Source of the DNA: Clostridium sp. TW13
GTDB lineage: Bacteria > Bacillota > Clostridia > Clostridiales > Clostridiaceae
Length of the DNA stretch: 64,000 nucleotides
Direction of reading: 5' to 3'
Assembly: GCF_024345225.1 (NCBI RefSeq)
Contig: NZ_BROD01000001.1
Coordinates: forward strand, 4,402,001 to 4,466,000
In this document: one piece after another, positions 50,416-60,959 of the stretch
Numbering within the stretch: the stretch's first letter is position 1
Layout: each line of letters opens with the position of its first letter
The notes under the pieces: generated by a model
Databases searched by the model: none
Seen by the model: only the letters and a program-made list of their open reading frames with translations
Told to the model about the DNA's origin: nothing
Made by a program: the position numbers and the translations under genes

Positions 50416-51687
50416 ATGCTATCAACCCTACGTAATGCCTGGAAGGTTCCGGATTTAAGAAAGAAAATATTATGGACTGTGTTTTTAGTAGCAATCTTCA
50501 GAATAGGAAGTAATATTCGTGTTCCTGGAGTAATGACTACTGGTCTTACTGCAAAATCCGGAGGTCTACTTCAATTTTATGATTTAATAGCTGGTGGATC
50601 ACTAAGCAAAATGAGTATTTTTGCTGTAGGGGTATCACCATATATTAATGCATCGATTATAGTTCAATTGTTAACAGTAGCTATTCCAAAGCTAGAACAG
50701 CTTCAAAAAGAAGGAGATGACGGTAGAAAGAAGATACAAAATCTTACTAGATACCTTTCAATTCCTTTAAGTTTTGTATTAGCTTGGGGGGCTTATGTAA
50801 CAATGAGCAATTCTGGTAACCTAGTAGATACGTCAAAATTCGGTATAGTTGTAATTTTAGGTGTTTTAACTATAGGTGCTATGTTCAGTATGTGGTTAGG
50901 TGATAGAATTACTGTTAGAGGACTTGGTAATGGAGTATCATTACTAATCATGGTTAACATTATTTCTAGATTACCATTCATGGCAAGATCTTTAAGTCAA
51001 GCAACTGAAGGTGAAGGCGGAGATATTGTAAAATCAGCACTACTTGTTGTTGGTGTAATAGCTTTATTATACGTAATAGTTCTATTATCATTAGCAGAAA
51101 GAAGAGTACCAGTTCAATACGCTGGTAAAGCTGTAGGTAACAAAGTATATAAAGGTCAATCAACTCATATACCATTTAGTATCATAGGAACAGCTGTTAT
51201 AGCAATTATTTTTGCTATGTCAGTAATGGAGTTCCCAAGAGTAATAGCACAATTTGCTCCAACAAAGGATTGGGCTATATGGATAATGAATGGAGATTAT
51301 AGTCCATTTAATCAACAAAAATGGTGGTACCTTGTAATATATGCATTGCTTACAATATTCTTTACTTGGTTCTACACACAAATTACATTTAAACCAGAAG
51401 AAATGTCTGAAAACATGCATAAATCTGCAGGTTTTATACCAGGTGTAAGACCAGGAGAAGCAACAACAATATATCTTGAAAAGATTTTAAATAGAGTATC
51501 AGTATTTGGTGGATTGTTTGCAGCATTAGTAGCCGTAATTCCAGTTTACTTACAAAACCACACCAATTTTTCACAAATAGGTTTAAGTGGAACTTCAATA
51601 TTGATTTTAGTAAGTGTTGGAATGGAAGTAATGAGACAACTACAATCACAACTTATAATGAGACACTATGACGGATTCCTAAAGTAA
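50416..51687 (+). CDS. secY: Preprotein translocase subunit SecY
   Basis: A 423-residue, ten-helix membrane channel of the Sec translocon. Typical segments are the N-terminal KKILWTVFLVAIFRIGSNI, GVSPYINASIIVQLL in helix 2 and PGVRPGEAT before helix 9. The start lies two bases after rplO with GAGGTG inside its end, so translation is coupled. It works with SecE encoded at 24448. Confidence 0.97.
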   Translation: MLSTLRNAWKVPDLRKKILWTVFLVAIFRIGSNIRVPGVMTTGLTAKSGGLLQFYDLIAGGSLSKMSIFAVGVSPYINASIIVQLLTVAIPKLEQLQKEGDDGRKKIQNLTRYLSIPLSFVLAWGAYVTMSNSGNLVDTSKFGIVVILGVLTIGAMFSMWLGDRITVRGLGNGVSLLIMVNIISRLPFMARSLSQATEGEGGDIVKSALLVVGVIALLYVIVLLSLAERRVPVQYAGKAVGNKVYKGQSTHIPFSIIGTAVIAIIFAMSVMEFPRVIAQFAPTKDWAIWIMNGDYSPFNQQKWWYLVIYALLTIFFTWFYTQITFKPEEMSENMHKSAGFIPGVRPGEATTIYLEKILNRVSVFGGLFAALVAVIPVYLQNHTNFSQIGLSGTSILILVSVGMEVMRQLQSQLIMRHYDGFLK

Positions 51688-51726
51688 GTAGTATTTAAGT
51701 AATATAGATAGGGAGATGATGCCCAT

Positions 51727-52377
51727 ATGAAGATAGTATTATTGGGTCCTCCTGGAGCAGGTAAGGGAACACAGGCAAAATCAATAAGTAATAAATATTC
51801 TATACCACATATATCAACTGGAGATATCTTCAGAAAGAACATTTCTGAGAATACTCCACTTGGTTTAGAGGCAAGAAAATATATAGATAATGGACAATTG
51901 GTTCCAGATGAAGTAACTATTAATATGGTTAAGGATAGACTGTCTCAAGAAGACTGTAAACAAGGATATCTATTAGATGGATTTCCAAGAACAGTTCAAC
52001 AAGCAGAAGCTCTTCAGACTTTTCTTTCTGAAAGAGGAGAAAAGTTAGATACAGCACTACTAATTGAAGTTCCTAGGGACTTTATATTAGAAAGAATGAC
52101 TGGAAGAAGAGTTTGTCCAGGATGTGGAGCAAGTTATCATATAAAATTCAATCCTCCTACAAATTCAGGTAAATGTGATTTATGTGGAGATAATGTAATC
52201 CAAAGAAAAGATGATACTGAAGAAACTGTTATGGAAAGATTAAATGTATATGAGGCACAAACTCAACCTTTAATCGACTTCTATAAGGAAAGAAATATGC
52301 TTTCAGCAGTTGATGGTACAAAAGCTATTAATAAAGTTTTTGAAAGCATCTGTGCGATATTAGGTAGTGCAAATTAG
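51727..52377 (+). CDS. adk: Adenylate kinase
   Basis: A 216-residue enzyme that interconverts ATP, AMP and ADP. The P-loop [11 protein letters not shown] is at residues about 7-17, and the long-form LID carries four cysteines (CPGCGASYH and CDLCGD) that form a structural zinc site as in Gram-positive enzymes. [10 protein letters not shown] is the AMP-site signature. The stop directly abuts the map start. Confidence 0.97.
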   Translation: MKIVLLGPPGAGKGTQAKSISNKYSIPHISTGDIFRKNISENTPLGLEARKYIDNGQLVPDEVTINMVKDRLSQEDCKQGYLLDGFPRTVQQAEALQTFLSERGEKLDTALLIEVPRDFILERMTGRRVCPGCGASYHIKFNPPTNSGKCDLCGDNVIQRKDDTEETVMERLNVYEAQTQPLIDFYKERNMLSAVDGTKAINKVFESICAILGSAN

Positions 52378-53127
52378 ATGATAATTATTAAAAATGATTT
52401 GCAAATTGATCTAATGAGAAAATCGGGTAGACTTTTAGCAGAAACTTTATTATTGGTTGAAAAGTATATAAAACCGGGAATAACTACAGCCGAAGTAGAT
52501 GCTGTTGCAGAAACTTTTATTAGAGAACATGGTGGAATCCCATCATTTAAGGGATTGTATGGTTTTCCAGCTGCAACCTGCATATCTGTTAATGAAAGCG
52601 TCGTGCATGGGTTTCCTGGTAACTATAAACTAAAAGAAGGGGATATAGTTAGTATAGATTGTGGTGTTCTTCTTAATGGATACCATAGTGATGCAGCTAG
52701 AACCTTTCCTGTAGGTAATGTATCAGAAGATGCTAGTAAGCTTATTAGAATTACTCAAGAGAGTTTCTTTCAGGGAATTGAAAATGCAAAAGTGGGCAAT
52801 AGACTTACAGATATATCTCATGCTATTCAACAGTATGTTGAATCACATGGATTATCAGTTGTCAGAGACTATGTAGGTCATGGGATTGGCGAAGAAGTTC
52901 ATGAGGATCCAGACGTACCTAACTTTGGAAAACCAAATAAAGGTTGCAAGTTACAGCATGGAATGGTATTGGCCATAGAACCTATGGTTAACCTAGGAAC
53001 TCATAAAGTAAGAACTCTTGCTGATCAATGGACTGTAGTTACAGCTGATAAGAAATTATCAGCACACTATGAAAATACAGTAGCTATTTTAGTTGACGGC
53101 CCAGAAATACTTACATTAGTAAAATAA
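52378..53127 (+). CDS. map: Methionine aminopeptidase type I
   Basis: A 249-residue metalloprotease that removes N-terminal methionine. The metal ligands appear in order: DCGVLLNGYHSDAART (two Asp), GHGIGEEVHE (His), and IEPMVN plus the late ENTVAI glutamates. The ATG follows the adk stop without a gap, which suggests coupled translation. Confidence 0.97.
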   Translation: MIIIKNDLQIDLMRKSGRLLAETLLLVEKYIKPGITTAEVDAVAETFIREHGGIPSFKGLYGFPAATCISVNESVVHGFPGNYKLKEGDIVSIDCGVLLNGYHSDAARTFPVGNVSEDASKLIRITQESFFQGIENAKVGNRLTDISHAIQQYVESHGLSVVRDYVGHGIGEEVHEDPDVPNFGKPNKGCKLQHGMVLAIEPMVNLGTHKVRTLADQWTVVTADKKLSAHYENTVAILVDGPEILTLVK

Positions 53128-53206
53128 CATAACCTTTTGCTTAGTTATAATTCACATTATTATATAATGTTGATTTATGACTAAGGTAATCATCGAGGTG
53201 GATGCT

Positions 53207-53485
53207 TTGGTTAAAAAAGAACTTATTGGCAGAATGGTGCTTTCACAAGCAGGGCACGACAAGGGTGACTGTTATGTAATAATAGATGAATTAGAAAATA
53301 ATTTGTTATTAGCTAACGGAAGCACGAAAACCACAAAAAAACCTAAATTGAAAAAATTTAAGCATTTATTGTTTACGAATGTAATGGATCTAGATATTCA
53401 AGAAGCCATTCTTTCAAAAGATAAAAATTTAAATTTGAAAATTAAGAGGTTTTTGAAGCTCAATGGTAATGTCAAGGAGGGTTGA
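53207..53485 (+). CDS. KOW-domain RNA-binding protein (L14e-like)
   Basis: A 92-residue protein with an N-terminal KOW-like strand set ([25 protein letters not shown]) and a basic tail ([12 protein letters not shown]). Homologues sit between map and infA in many clostridia and are thought to bind ribosomal RNA. I choose the TTG at 53207, eight bases behind GAGG, because the ATG at 53177 has no ribosome binding site. Confidence 0.82.
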   Translation: MVKKELIGRMVLSQAGHDKGDCYVIIDELENNLLLANGSTKTTKKPKLKKFKHLLFTNVMDLDIQEAILSKDKNLNLKIKRFLKLNGNVKEG

Positions 53486-53492
53486 TTACCTT

Positions 53493-53711
53493 ATGTCAAA
53501 AAATGATGTAATAGAAATGCAAGGCGTGGTTTTAGAATCACTACCTAATGCAATGTTTCAAGTACAACTTGAGAGTGGGCATACAATTTTAGCTCATATT
53601 TCAGGAAAGTTAAGAATGAATTTTATAAGAATTCTACCTGGAGATAAAGTAACAGTTGAACTTTCTCCATACGATCTTACAAGGGGTAGAATTACTTGGA
53701 GAGCAAAATAG
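53493..53711 (+). CDS. infA: Translation initiation factor IF-1
   Basis: A 72-residue OB-fold factor that blocks the A site during initiation. The sequence [41 protein letters not shown] and RGRITWR is diagnostic. The ATG at 53493 gives the normal protein; GGAGGG lies rather far (about 13 bases) upstream. A hairpin (AGCCTAA pairing with TTAGGCT, 53713-53729) follows. Confidence 0.96.
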   Translation: MSKNDVIEMQGVVLESLPNAMFQVQLESGHTILAHISGKLRMNFIRILPGDKVTVELSPYDLTRGRITWRAK

Positions 53712-53741
53712 GAGCCTAAGAATTAGGCTTACCATTAATGA

Positions 53742-53867
<126 letters not shown>

Positions 53868-53905
53868 TAGGCAATAAACATTTAATAATTGTCACAGGAT
53901 TTTTA

Positions 53906-53934
53906 TTGACTTTTTGTCAAAAGTCAAATAAAAT
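53906..53934 (+). promoter_or_regulatory. Internal promoter before rpsM with overlapping palindrome
   Basis: TTGACT (53906-53911) and TAAAAT (53929-53934) are separated by 17 bases. A nine-pair perfect inverted repeat, TTGACTTTT (53906-53914) and AAAAGTCAA (53919-53927), covers the -35 box and most of the spacer, so a DNA-binding protein could control this promoter. It would drive rpsM-rpsK-rpsD-rpoA-rplQ independently of the upstream operon. Confidence 0.65.
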
Positions 53935-54058
53935 TATATAGGCATTAAATTAACCAATTCAAATATTAGAGGCGGCTGATTGTGTGAATTTTCATACAAA
54001 ATCTAATATTTTTATTAATAAATTCATTAGTTTCAAATACCAGGAGGTGTAAAGTTTA

Positions 54059-54427
54059 ATGGCAAGAATATCAGGCGTTGACCTACCAAGAGAAAAAAGA
54101 GTTGAAATAGGTCTAACTTATATATATGGAATAGGACTACCTACTTCTCAAAAGATCTTAGCTGAAACTGGTATAAATCCAGATGAAAGAGTTAAGGACT
54201 TATCAGAAGAAGAAGTAAACTCAATAAGAGAATACATCAACAAACATTTAATAGTTGAAGGTGACTTAAGAAGAGGTGTTGCTCTTAACATTAAGAGATT
54301 AGTAGAAATCGGATGTTACAGAGGAATAAGACATAGAAAAGGACTTCCAGTTAGAGGTCAAAAGACTAAGACAAATGCAAGAACAAGAAAAGGCCCTAAG
54401 AAAACTATGGCTAATAAGAAGAAGTAG
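54059..54427 (+). CDS. rpsM: 30S ribosomal protein S13
   Basis: A 122-residue protein bridging head and 50S. Signatures are [19 protein letters not shown] and [25 protein letters not shown]-type C-terminus. AGGAGGTG precedes the ATG. It starts the alpha operon behind its own promoter. Confidence 0.97.
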   Translation: MARISGVDLPREKRVEIGLTYIYGIGLPTSQKILAETGINPDERVKDLSEEEVNSIREYINKHLIVEGDLRRGVALNIKRLVEIGCYRGIRHRKGLPVRGQKTKTNARTRKGPKKTMANKKK

Positions 54428-54442
54428 TAAGGAGGTAAGGTA

Positions 54443-54835
54443 ATGGCTCAAAAAGTTAAGAAGACTAGAAGAAGAAAAGAAAGAAAGAATATAGAGCATG
54501 GTGCTGCACATATAAAGTCAACTTTTAACAATTCAATAGTAACTTTAACTGATGTTAATGGAAATGCATTATCATGGTCAAGTGCTGGAGCATTAGGTTT
54601 CAGAGGATCAAGAAAGAGTACTCCATTTGCTGCACAAATGGCGGCTGAAACAGCAGCTAAAAGTGCTATGGAACACGGTTTAAAGAGTGTTGAAGTTTAC
54701 GTAAAGGGACCAGGAGCTGGTAGAGAAGCGGCTATAAGATCACTACAAGCTGCTGGATTAGAAGTAACTTTAATTAAAGATGTTACCCCAATTCCACATA
54801 ACGGTTGTAGACCACCTAAGAGAAGAAGAGTTTAG
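54443..54835 (+). CDS. rpsK: 30S ribosomal protein S11
   Basis: A 130-residue platform protein. Signatures are [33 protein letters not shown] and the C-terminal [22 protein letters not shown] precedes the ATG, 15 bases after rpsM. Confidence 0.97.
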   Translation: MAQKVKKTRRRKERKNIEHGAAHIKSTFNNSIVTLTDVNGNALSWSSAGALGFRGSRKSTPFAAQMAAETAAKSAMEHGLKSVEVYVKGPGAGREAAIRSLQAAGLEVTLIKDVTPIPHNGCRPPKRRRV

Positions 54836-54862
54836 TAATACAATACAGGAGGTGTAAAATTA

Positions 54863-55483
54863 ATGGCAAGATATACTGAAGCTACATGTAGATTATGTAG
54901 AAGAGAAGGTATGAAGTTATTCCTTAAAGGGGATAGATGTTATACAGATAAATGTGCGTTCGCTAGAAGAAGTTATGCGCCAGGTCAACACGGAGCAAGC
55001 AAGAAGAAGATTTCTAACTACGGACAACAATTAAGAGAAAAGCAAAAAGCTAAGAGAATATATGGAATTCTTGAAGGCCAATTCAGAAAGTATTATGAAA
55101 GAGCTGAAAGAACAAGAGGTATAACAGGTGAAAACTTATTAATGCTTCTTGAATTAAGATTAGATAACGTTGTTTACAGATTAGGATATGGTGCTTCAAG
55201 AAACGAAGCTAGACAATTAGTTACTCACGGACATTTCTTAGTAAATGGACACAGAGTAGATATTCCATCATACAAAGTTTCTGTTAATGATGTTATAACA
55301 GTTTGTGATAACAGCAAGTCAACTGAAAAATTCAAGACTTTTGCTGAAAATCCAAAGCCACTACCAAAGTGGTTAACAGTTAATGCTGAAAGTTTCTCAG
55401 GAACAGTAGTAGCATTACCAGCAAGAGAAGACATAGACGTACCAGTAAATGAAACTCTAATCGTTGAGTTATACAGCAAGTAA
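54863..55483 (+). CDS. rpsD: 30S ribosomal protein S4
   Basis: A 206-residue 16S rRNA-binding assembly initiator. The N-terminal cysteine set ([18 protein letters not shown], then C in DKCAF) makes the zinc-binding form, and the S4 RNA-binding domain follows ([19 protein letters not shown]). AGGAGGTG precedes the ATG. Its location inside the alpha operon is the general bacterial, not the Bacillus, arrangement. Confidence 0.97.
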   Translation: MARYTEATCRLCRREGMKLFLKGDRCYTDKCAFARRSYAPGQHGASKKKISNYGQQLREKQKAKRIYGILEGQFRKYYERAERTRGITGENLLMLLELRLDNVVYRLGYGASRNEARQLVTHGHFLVNGHRVDIPSYKVSVNDVITVCDNSKSTEKFKTFAENPKPLPKWLTVNAESFSGTVVALPAREDIDVPVNETLIVELYSK

Positions 55484-55492
55484 TAGATGATG

Positions 55493-55524
55493 TTTGCAAA
55501 AGGAATTCGATTCCTTTTTGCAAA
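55493..55524 (+). other. Strong hairpin between rpsD and rpoA
   Basis: TTTGCAAAAGGAAT (55493-55506) pairs with ATTCCTTTTTGCAAA (55510-55524) with a single bulged base and a three-base loop. No T tract follows, so it is more likely a processing or stability element than a terminator. It may set rpoA expression apart from the ribosomal genes. Confidence 0.6.
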
Positions 55525-55583
55525 TATAGAATCAGTTGCCCTCAAAGATAAGTTGCCATTTTAATACAAGGAGGGTTCGTTGG

Positions 55584-56531
55584 ATGTTAGAAATTGAAAA
55601 ACCAATAATAGAATGTGTTGAATCAAATGAAGATGGAACATATGGTAAATTTGTTGTTGAGCCTCTTGAAAGAGGATATGGAATAACTCTTGGAAATGCA
55701 TTAAGAAGAATATTATTATCTTCTTTACCTGGAGTTGCTGCAACATCTATAAAAATAGATGGAGTTGTACATGAATTTTCAACTGTTCAAGGTGTTAAGG
55801 AAGATGTAACTGAATTAATACTTAATATTAAGACTTTAGCTCTTAAGATGAACGGAGAAGGACCAAAAACAATTTATATTGATGCAAAAGGACCTGGAGT
55901 TGTTACAGGTGCAGATATAAAAACTGATGGAGATGTAGAGGTTGTTAATAAGGATGTTCATATTGCTACATTAGATGATGATGGAAGACTTTATATGGAA
56001 ATCACTGTTAACAGAGGAAGAGGATATGTTACTCAAAACAAGAATAAAACAGAAGATCTTCCTATAATGGCAATAGCTGTTGACTCAATATATACTCCAG
56101 TAAAGAGAGTAAACTTCACAGTTGAAAACACTAGAGTAGGTCAGATTACTGACTACGATAAGTTAACAATAGAAGTTTGGACTAATGGAACTGTAAAGAT
56201 AGAAGAGGCTATAAGCCTATCAGCTAAAATATTAATAGAGCACTTTAAGCTGTTCTTAACATTAACTGACAGCACTAATGATGTTGAAATAATGGTTGAG
56301 AAGGAAGAAGATAAGAAGGAAAAGGCACTCGAGATGACAATTGAAGAGTTAGACCTTTCAGTTAGATCTTATAACTGCTTAAAGAGAGCCGGAATTAACA
56401 CTGTTCAAGAGTTAGCACAAAGATCCATGGATGATATGATGAAAGTCAGAAATCTTGGAAAGAAATCTCTTGAAGAAGTAGAGAGAAAGTTAAAAGAATT
56501 AAGCTTAGGCTTAAGATTAAACGATGAGTAA
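55584..56531 (+). CDS. rpoA: RNA polymerase alpha subunit
   Basis: A 315-residue subunit. The N-terminal assembly domain shows [20 protein letters not shown] and the DNA/factor-binding C-terminal domain [19 protein letters not shown] and [15 protein letters not shown]. The ATG at 55584 behind AAGGAGGG gives the usual start MLEIEKP; a longer reading from 55536 is not supported. Confidence 0.97.
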   Translation: MLEIEKPIIECVESNEDGTYGKFVVEPLERGYGITLGNALRRILLSSLPGVAATSIKIDGVVHEFSTVQGVKEDVTELILNIKTLALKMNGEGPKTIYIDAKGPGVVTGADIKTDGDVEVVNKDVHIATLDDDGRLYMEITVNRGRGYVTQNKNKTEDLPIMAIAVDSIYTPVKRVNFTVENTRVGQITDYDKLTIEVWTNGTVKIEEAISLSAKILIEHFKLFLTLTDSTNDVEIMVEKEEDKKEKALEMTIEELDLSVRSYNCLKRAGINTVQELAQRSMDDMMKVRNLGKKSLEEVERKLKELSLGLRLNDE

Positions 56532-56543
56532 GGAGGCAGTGTC

Positions 56544-56885
56544 ATGGCAGGAACTCGTAAGTTAGGTCGTCCAACAGACCAAAGAAAGGCTATGCTAAGA
56601 AATCTTGTAACAAGTTTATTAAAGCATGGTAAAATAGAAACAACAGAGACTAGAGCTAAAGAAGCAAGATGTCTTGCTGAAAAGATGATTACTCTTGGAA
56701 AAAGAGGAGATCTTCACGCTAGAAGACAAGTATTATCTTTTGTTACAGAAGAAGAAGTTGTTAAAAACTTATTCGATAACATAGCTCCAAAGTATGCTGA
56801 AAGAAACGGTGGATACACTAGAATGCTTAAAGTTGGCCAAAGAAGAGGCGACGCAGCAGAAGTAGTTATATTAGAATTAGTATAA
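56544..56885 (+). CDS. rplQ: 50S ribosomal protein L17
   Basis: A 113-residue protein at the tunnel exit. Signatures are [22 protein letters not shown] and [25 protein letters not shown] precedes the ATG, 12 bases after rpoA. It ends the alpha operon before a terminator. Confidence 0.97.
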   Translation: MAGTRKLGRPTDQRKAMLRNLVTSLLKHGKIETTETRAKEARCLAEKMITLGKRGDLHARRQVLSFVTEEEVVKNLFDNIAPKYAERNGGYTRMLKVGQRRGDAAEVVILELV

Positions 56886-56899
56886 TTTAAGTTTTTTAA

Positions 56900-56932
56900 G
56901 AGGGATTAAGTGTTGCTTAATCCCTATTTTAA
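56900..56932 (+). terminator. Terminator of the S10-spc-alpha superoperon
   Basis: AGGGATTAAG (56901-56910) pairs perfectly with CTTAATCCCT (56916-56925), then ATTTTAATA follows. The next gene starts about 140 bases downstream in A/T-rich sequence. Confidence 0.85.
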
Positions 56933-57073
56933 TATACTTAATTTTGATAAGCAGACATATGAGTATTATAATTGATAAGTATATGGGGATATTTTCTTAT
57001 ATAATAAAAGAATTGATTATTGTATAAGAAAATATATAATAAAAATAATAATATTATTTTGGAGGATAACTGA

Positions 57074-57916
57074 ATGGATAATGAAATGATTAACTGTGTT
57101 GATTTGATGCATAAATATGTAGATAACGAAGGTAATGAAAAATTAGCGGTTAATGGAGTAAGTTTATCCGTTAAAAAAGGAGAATTTCTTGTAGTTTTAG
57201 GTCATAATGGATCAGGAAAATCTACCATAGCAAAACATATGAATGTGCTACTGTTACCTTCTGGTGGAAAAGTGTATGTTTCAGGAATGGACACCGAAGT
57301 AGAAGAGAACATGTGGGAAATACGTAAGAATGTAGGAATGGTATTTCAAAATCCAGATAATCAATTAGTTGCAACAATAGTTGAAGAGGATGTAGCTTTT
57401 GGCCCTGAAAATATAGGTATACCTCCAGTAGAAATAAGAAAAAGAGTTGATGAAAGTCTAAAGAAGGTTGGCATGTATGAATATAGAAAACATGCACCAC
57501 ATCTATTATCTGGTGGACAGAAACAAAGAATTGCTATAGCAGGTATTTTAGCAATGAGTCCTAAATGTATAGTTTTAGATGAACCTACAGCTATGTTAGA
57601 TCCTTCAGGTAGGAGAGAAGTACTAAAAACTATTAAACAAATTAACAAAGAAAATGGAATTACTATTGTGTTGATAACTCATTATATGGATGAAGCTGTT
57701 CAAGGAGATAGGGTAGTAGTTATGGATCAAGGTAAGATTGCGCTTGAGGGTACTCCTAGAGAAGTTTTTCCAAAGGTTAAAATGATGAAAGAAATAGGTT
57801 TAGATGTGCCTCAAGTTACAGAACTTGCTTATGAGTTAAATAAAGAAGGTATAAACATAAATACAGATATATTAAGTATAGAGGAGATGGTGGATGCGCT
57901 ATGTCAATTAAAGTAG
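57074..57916 (+). CDS. ecfA1: ECF transporter ATPase A1
   Basis: A 280-residue ABC ATPase. Walker A is GHNGSGKST, the signature LSGGQKQR, Walker [14 protein letters not shown]; the Q-loop lies in VFQNPDNQ, the form typical of energy-coupling-factor transporters. With EcfA2 and EcfT it powers uptake of vitamins or metals brought by separate S components, none of which lies in the window. GGAGG precedes the ATG. The 3' end overlaps ecfA2 by 16 bases. Confidence 0.95.
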   Translation: MDNEMINCVDLMHKYVDNEGNEKLAVNGVSLSVKKGEFLVVLGHNGSGKSTIAKHMNVLLLPSGGKVYVSGMDTEVEENMWEIRKNVGMVFQNPDNQLVATIVEEDVAFGPENIGIPPVEIRKRVDESLKKVGMYEYRKHAPHLLSGGQKQRIAIAGILAMSPKCIVLDEPTAMLDPSGRREVLKTIKQINKENGITIVLITHYMDEAVQGDRVVVMDQGKIALEGTPREVFPKVKMMKEIGLDVPQVTELAYELNKEGININTDILSIEEMVDALCQLK

Positions 57917-58755
57917 AAAATTTAGTTCATGTTTATATGCCAAAGTCTCCTTTTGAAAAGGTAGCTTTAGATAACATAAATTTAGAAATAGAAGATGGCC
58001 AATTTGTAGCACTTATTGGTCATACAGGGTCTGGAAAATCCACATTGATTCAGCATTTTAATGGATTACTGAAACCAAGTTCAGGCTCTATAATTGTAGA
58101 CGGCAAGGATATCACTGAAAAAGGTGTGAAGTTAACTGATATTAGAAAAAAAGTAGGGTTAGTTTTTCAATATCCAGAGTATCAATTATTTGAAGAAACA
58201 ATAGAAAAAGATATACAATATGGACCTAGAAACTTAGGGTTAAATGATGAAGAAATCAGCATAAGAACTAAGAGAGCCATGGAGATGGTTGGACTAGAGT
58301 ATGACTTATATAAAGATAAATCACCATTTGAGTTAAGTGGTGGGCAAAAGAGAAGAGTAGCTATAGCTGGTGTTGTAGCAATGGAGCCTAAAATATTAAT
58401 TCTAGATGAGCCTACAGCAGGGTTAGATCCTAAAGGTAGGGATGAAATTTTACTTCAAATTAAGAAACTTCATAAAGAATACAATATGACAACTATATTG
58501 GTAAGTCATAGCATGGAGGATGTAGCAAAGCTTGCTGATAGAGTAATTGTTATGAATAAAGGTAAGGTTGCATTGGATGGAGCACCAAAGCAAGTATTTA
58601 AAGAAATTGAAACTTTAGAGAATATAGGTCTTGCAGTTCCTCAGGTTACTTATCTAGGGGAAGAACTTAGAAAAAGAGGTTTTGATATTAAGGAAGATAT
58701 AATTACTGTAGAAGAGGCAAAAGAAGCAATAATGAAGGCTTTAAAACCTCAGTAA
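57901..58755 (+). CDS. ecfA2: ECF transporter ATPase A2
   Basis: A 284-residue ABC ATPase and partner of EcfA1. Walker A is GHTGSGKST, the signature LSGGQKRR, Walker [14 protein letters not shown], and the Q-loop FQYPEYQ. The overlap with ecfA1 and the short spacer to ecfT show that the three are made together. GGAGATGG precedes the ATG. Confidence 0.95.
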   Translation: MSIKVENLVHVYMPKSPFEKVALDNINLEIEDGQFVALIGHTGSGKSTLIQHFNGLLKPSSGSIIVDGKDITEKGVKLTDIRKKVGLVFQYPEYQLFEETIEKDIQYGPRNLGLNDEEISIRTKRAMEMVGLEYDLYKDKSPFELSGGQKRRVAIAGVVAMEPKILILDEPTAGLDPKGRDEILLQIKKLHKEYNMTTILVSHSMEDVAKLADRVIVMNKGKVALDGAPKQVFKEIETLENIGLAVPQVTYLGEELRKRGFDIKEDIITVEEAKEAIMKALKPQ

Positions 58756-58770
58756 AAAGGAGAAGATAGT

Positions 58771-59580
58771 ATGTTAAAGGAGATTACATTAGGACAATAT
58801 ATACCAGGTAATTCATTTGTCCATAGGCTAGATCCGAGAACTAAGATATTAAGTTCCCTACTGTTTATAGTCTCTTTGTTTATTATAAATAAGTATGTTG
58901 GATACATAGCTGTATTAATTTATTTATTTTTGGCTATATTTAACTCAAAAGTTCATCCTAGATTTTTATATAATGGATTAAAACCTGTGTTTATATTAAT
59001 TGTATTAACAGCAGCACTTAATGTATTTATGATCAAAGGAACACCTAATGAAAGACTTGTTGACTGGGGATATTTCAGCATATACAAATCTGGTGTAGAT
59101 ACAGCTGTATTTATGACTCTAAGATTGATTTTACTGATACTTGGAACATCCTTGTTGACCTTAACAACATCACCAATAGAATTAACAGATGGTATAGAAA
59201 GTTTATTAAATCCATTTAAAAAGATAGGTGTTCCTGCACATGAATTGGCGATGATGATGACAATAGCTCTTAGATTTATCCCAACATTGATGGATGAAAC
59301 AGATAAAATTATGAAGGCTCAGCAAGCAAGAGGGGCTGATTTTGAATCAGGTAATGTAATTCAAAAGGCTAAGAATCTGATACCGTTACTTGTTCCACTA
59401 TTTATTAGTTCTTTTAGACGTGCTGATGAACTTGCTATGGCTATGGAAGCAAGATGCTACAGAGGTGGAGCAGGTAGAACAAGAATGAAGGTATTAAAGT
59501 ATGATACTATAGATTACATAGCGTACTTATCAATCTTCATGTTATTAGCAGTTGGACTTTTTGTAAGATTTGCTTTGTAA
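58771..59580 (+). CDS. ecfT: ECF transporter transmembrane subunit T
   Basis: A 269-residue membrane protein with several hydrophobic helices. The two coupling-helix motifs are visible as AQQARGADF and AMEARCYRGG (A-R-G / A-R-C pattern), which contact the ATPases. HRLDPRTKILSSLLF is the N-terminal EcfT signature. AAAAGGAG precedes the ATG, 15 bases after ecfA2. Confidence 0.95.
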   Translation: MLKEITLGQYIPGNSFVHRLDPRTKILSSLLFIVSLFIINKYVGYIAVLIYLFLAIFNSKVHPRFLYNGLKPVFILIVLTAALNVFMIKGTPNERLVDWGYFSIYKSGVDTAVFMTLRLILLILGTSLLTLTTSPIELTDGIESLLNPFKKIGVPAHELAMMMTIALRFIPTLMDETDKIMKAQQARGADFESGNVIQKAKNLIPLLVPLFISSFRRADELAMAMEARCYRGGAGRTRMKVLKYDTIDYIAYLSIFMLLAVGLFVRFAL

Positions 59581-59600
59581 TAAAATAATAGGTGATGCAG

Positions 59601-60338
59601 TTGAGAAATATAAAAATTACAATAGAGTACGATGGAACAAATTATTGTGGGTGGCAGAAACAAGTTAAAGAAGTCACTATACAGCAGAAAATAGAAGAAG
59701 CAATTAAACTCATTACAGGTGAAACTGTTGATGTAATTGGCAGTTCTAGAACAGACTCAGGAGTACATGCAAGAGAGTTTGTAGCAAACTTCTATATAGG
59801 GGATAGGGTTCCACTACATAAGATAAGAGGGGCACTGAACAGCAAGCTTCCAGAGGATATAGTAGTATTGACAGCAGAAGAGGTTGATGAGGAATTTCAT
59901 GCGAGATACTGTTCAAAGGGAAAAACTTATTCTTATACTATATTAAATAGATATATGCCTTCAGCTATAGAGAGAAATACAGTGTATCATGTGAAGTATG
60001 AGCTTAACGTACAAAGAATGAGGGAAGCCTGTAAGTATTTTATAGGTACTCATGATTTTGCTGCATTTAAAAGCCCTGGGAGTTCAGTAAAAACCTCAGT
60101 AAGGACTATTACTGAACTTCGAATAGAGGAGCAAGAGGGAAATCATATAAAAATATTTATTTCTGCTGATGGTTTTCTCTATAATATGGTAAGAATAATA
60201 GTAGGCACACTTATATTAGTTGGAAATGGTAAACTGAATCCCGAGCAAATTCAACAAATAATTGAATTAAAAGATAGAACTAAATCTGGTAAATGCGTGC
60301 CAGCATCAGGTCTTTGCTTAGAAAAAGTTTTTTATTAA
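59601..60338 (+). CDS. truA: tRNA pseudouridine38-40 synthase TruA
   Basis: A 245-residue enzyme that modifies tRNA anticodon arms. The catalytic aspartate lies in [11 protein letters not shown], and the C-terminal signature [13 protein letters not shown] is present. I choose the TTG at 59601 (protein [18 protein letters not shown]) behind AGGTGA; GTG/ATG codons three and two positions earlier overlap that site. It closes the ecf transcript. Confidence 0.94.
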   Translation: MRNIKITIEYDGTNYCGWQKQVKEVTIQQKIEEAIKLITGETVDVIGSSRTDSGVHAREFVANFYIGDRVPLHKIRGALNSKLPEDIVVLTAEEVDEEFHARYCSKGKTYSYTILNRYMPSAIERNTVYHVKYELNVQRMREACKYFIGTHDFAAFKSPGSSVKTSVRTITELRIEEQEGNHIKIFISADGFLYNMVRIIVGTLILVGNGKLNPEQIQQIIELKDRTKSGKCVPASGLCLEKVFY

Positions 60339-60355
60339 AAAAGTTTGTAAATATG

Positions 60356-60384
60356 TTGACACGCCCGTAAGCGTGTATTATAAT
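60356..60384 (+). promoter_or_regulatory. Promoter of rplM-rpsI with palindromic spacer
   Basis: TTGACA (60356-60361) and TATAAT (60379-60384), both perfect, are separated by 17 bases. A perfect inverted repeat ACACGC (60359-60364) and GCGTGT (60371-60376) fills the -35 end and the spacer and is unusually G/C-rich for this genome, so it may be an operator. Confidence 0.8.
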
Positions 60385-60392
60385 AATAAATG

Positions 60393-60490
60393 TTGTTGAA
60401 TTATGTGTATAAGGTTCACATATTAGAATCTTGACATAAAGAGCGAAAGTAAAATATAAAGATTTGAATCTTTAAGAAATTTAGGGAGGG
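60393..60490 (+). promoter_or_regulatory. Structured leader of rplM (L13-type candidate)
   Basis: About 110 bases of untranslated leader contain TATGTG pairing with CACATA (about 60401-60422) and AAAGATT with AATCTTT (about 60459-60474). L13 leaders controlling rplM-rpsI are known in low-GC Gram-positives; the assignment here rests on position and pairing only. Confidence 0.45.
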
Positions 60491-60496
60491 AAACAG

Positions 60497-60931
60497 ATGA
60501 AATCATACATTGCAAAACCACAAGAAGTTGAAAGAAAATGGTATGTTGTAGATGCAGCTGGTAAGCCACTAGGAAGAGTTGCTAGTCAAGTTGCTTCAAT
60601 ATTAAGAGGAAAGAACAAACCAACATTTACACCAAATGTTGACTGTGGAGATTTCGTTATAGTTATTAATGCTGAAAAGGTACTTTTAACTGGAAAGAAA
60701 TTAGATCAAAAGTTCATGAGAAAGCACAGTTTATATCCAGGCGGATTAAAGGAAACTCCATATAGAGAAGTTCTTGATAAGAAGCCAGAATTCGCTTTTG
60801 AAGAAGCAGTAAGAAGAATGCTTCCAAAGGGAGTTTTAGGAAGACAAATGCTTACAAAGCTAAAAGTTAACAGAGGTGCAGAACACAATCACGCAGCTCA
60901 AAATCCAGAAGTACTTGAATTAAAGTACTAA
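60497..60931 (+). CDS. rplM: 50S ribosomal protein L13
   Basis: A 144-residue early-assembly protein. Signatures are [18 protein letters not shown] and [26 protein letters not shown] precedes the ATG. rpsI follows after 28 bases, the universal pairing. Confidence 0.97.
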   Translation: MKSYIAKPQEVERKWYVVDAAGKPLGRVASQVASILRGKNKPTFTPNVDCGDFVIVINAEKVLLTGKKLDQKFMRKHSLYPGGLKETPYREVLDKKPEFAFEEAVRRMLPKGVLGRQMLTKLKVNRGAEHNHAAQNPEVLELKY

Positions 60932-60959
60932 TAAACCGTACGCGGGAGGAGGAATTGAA

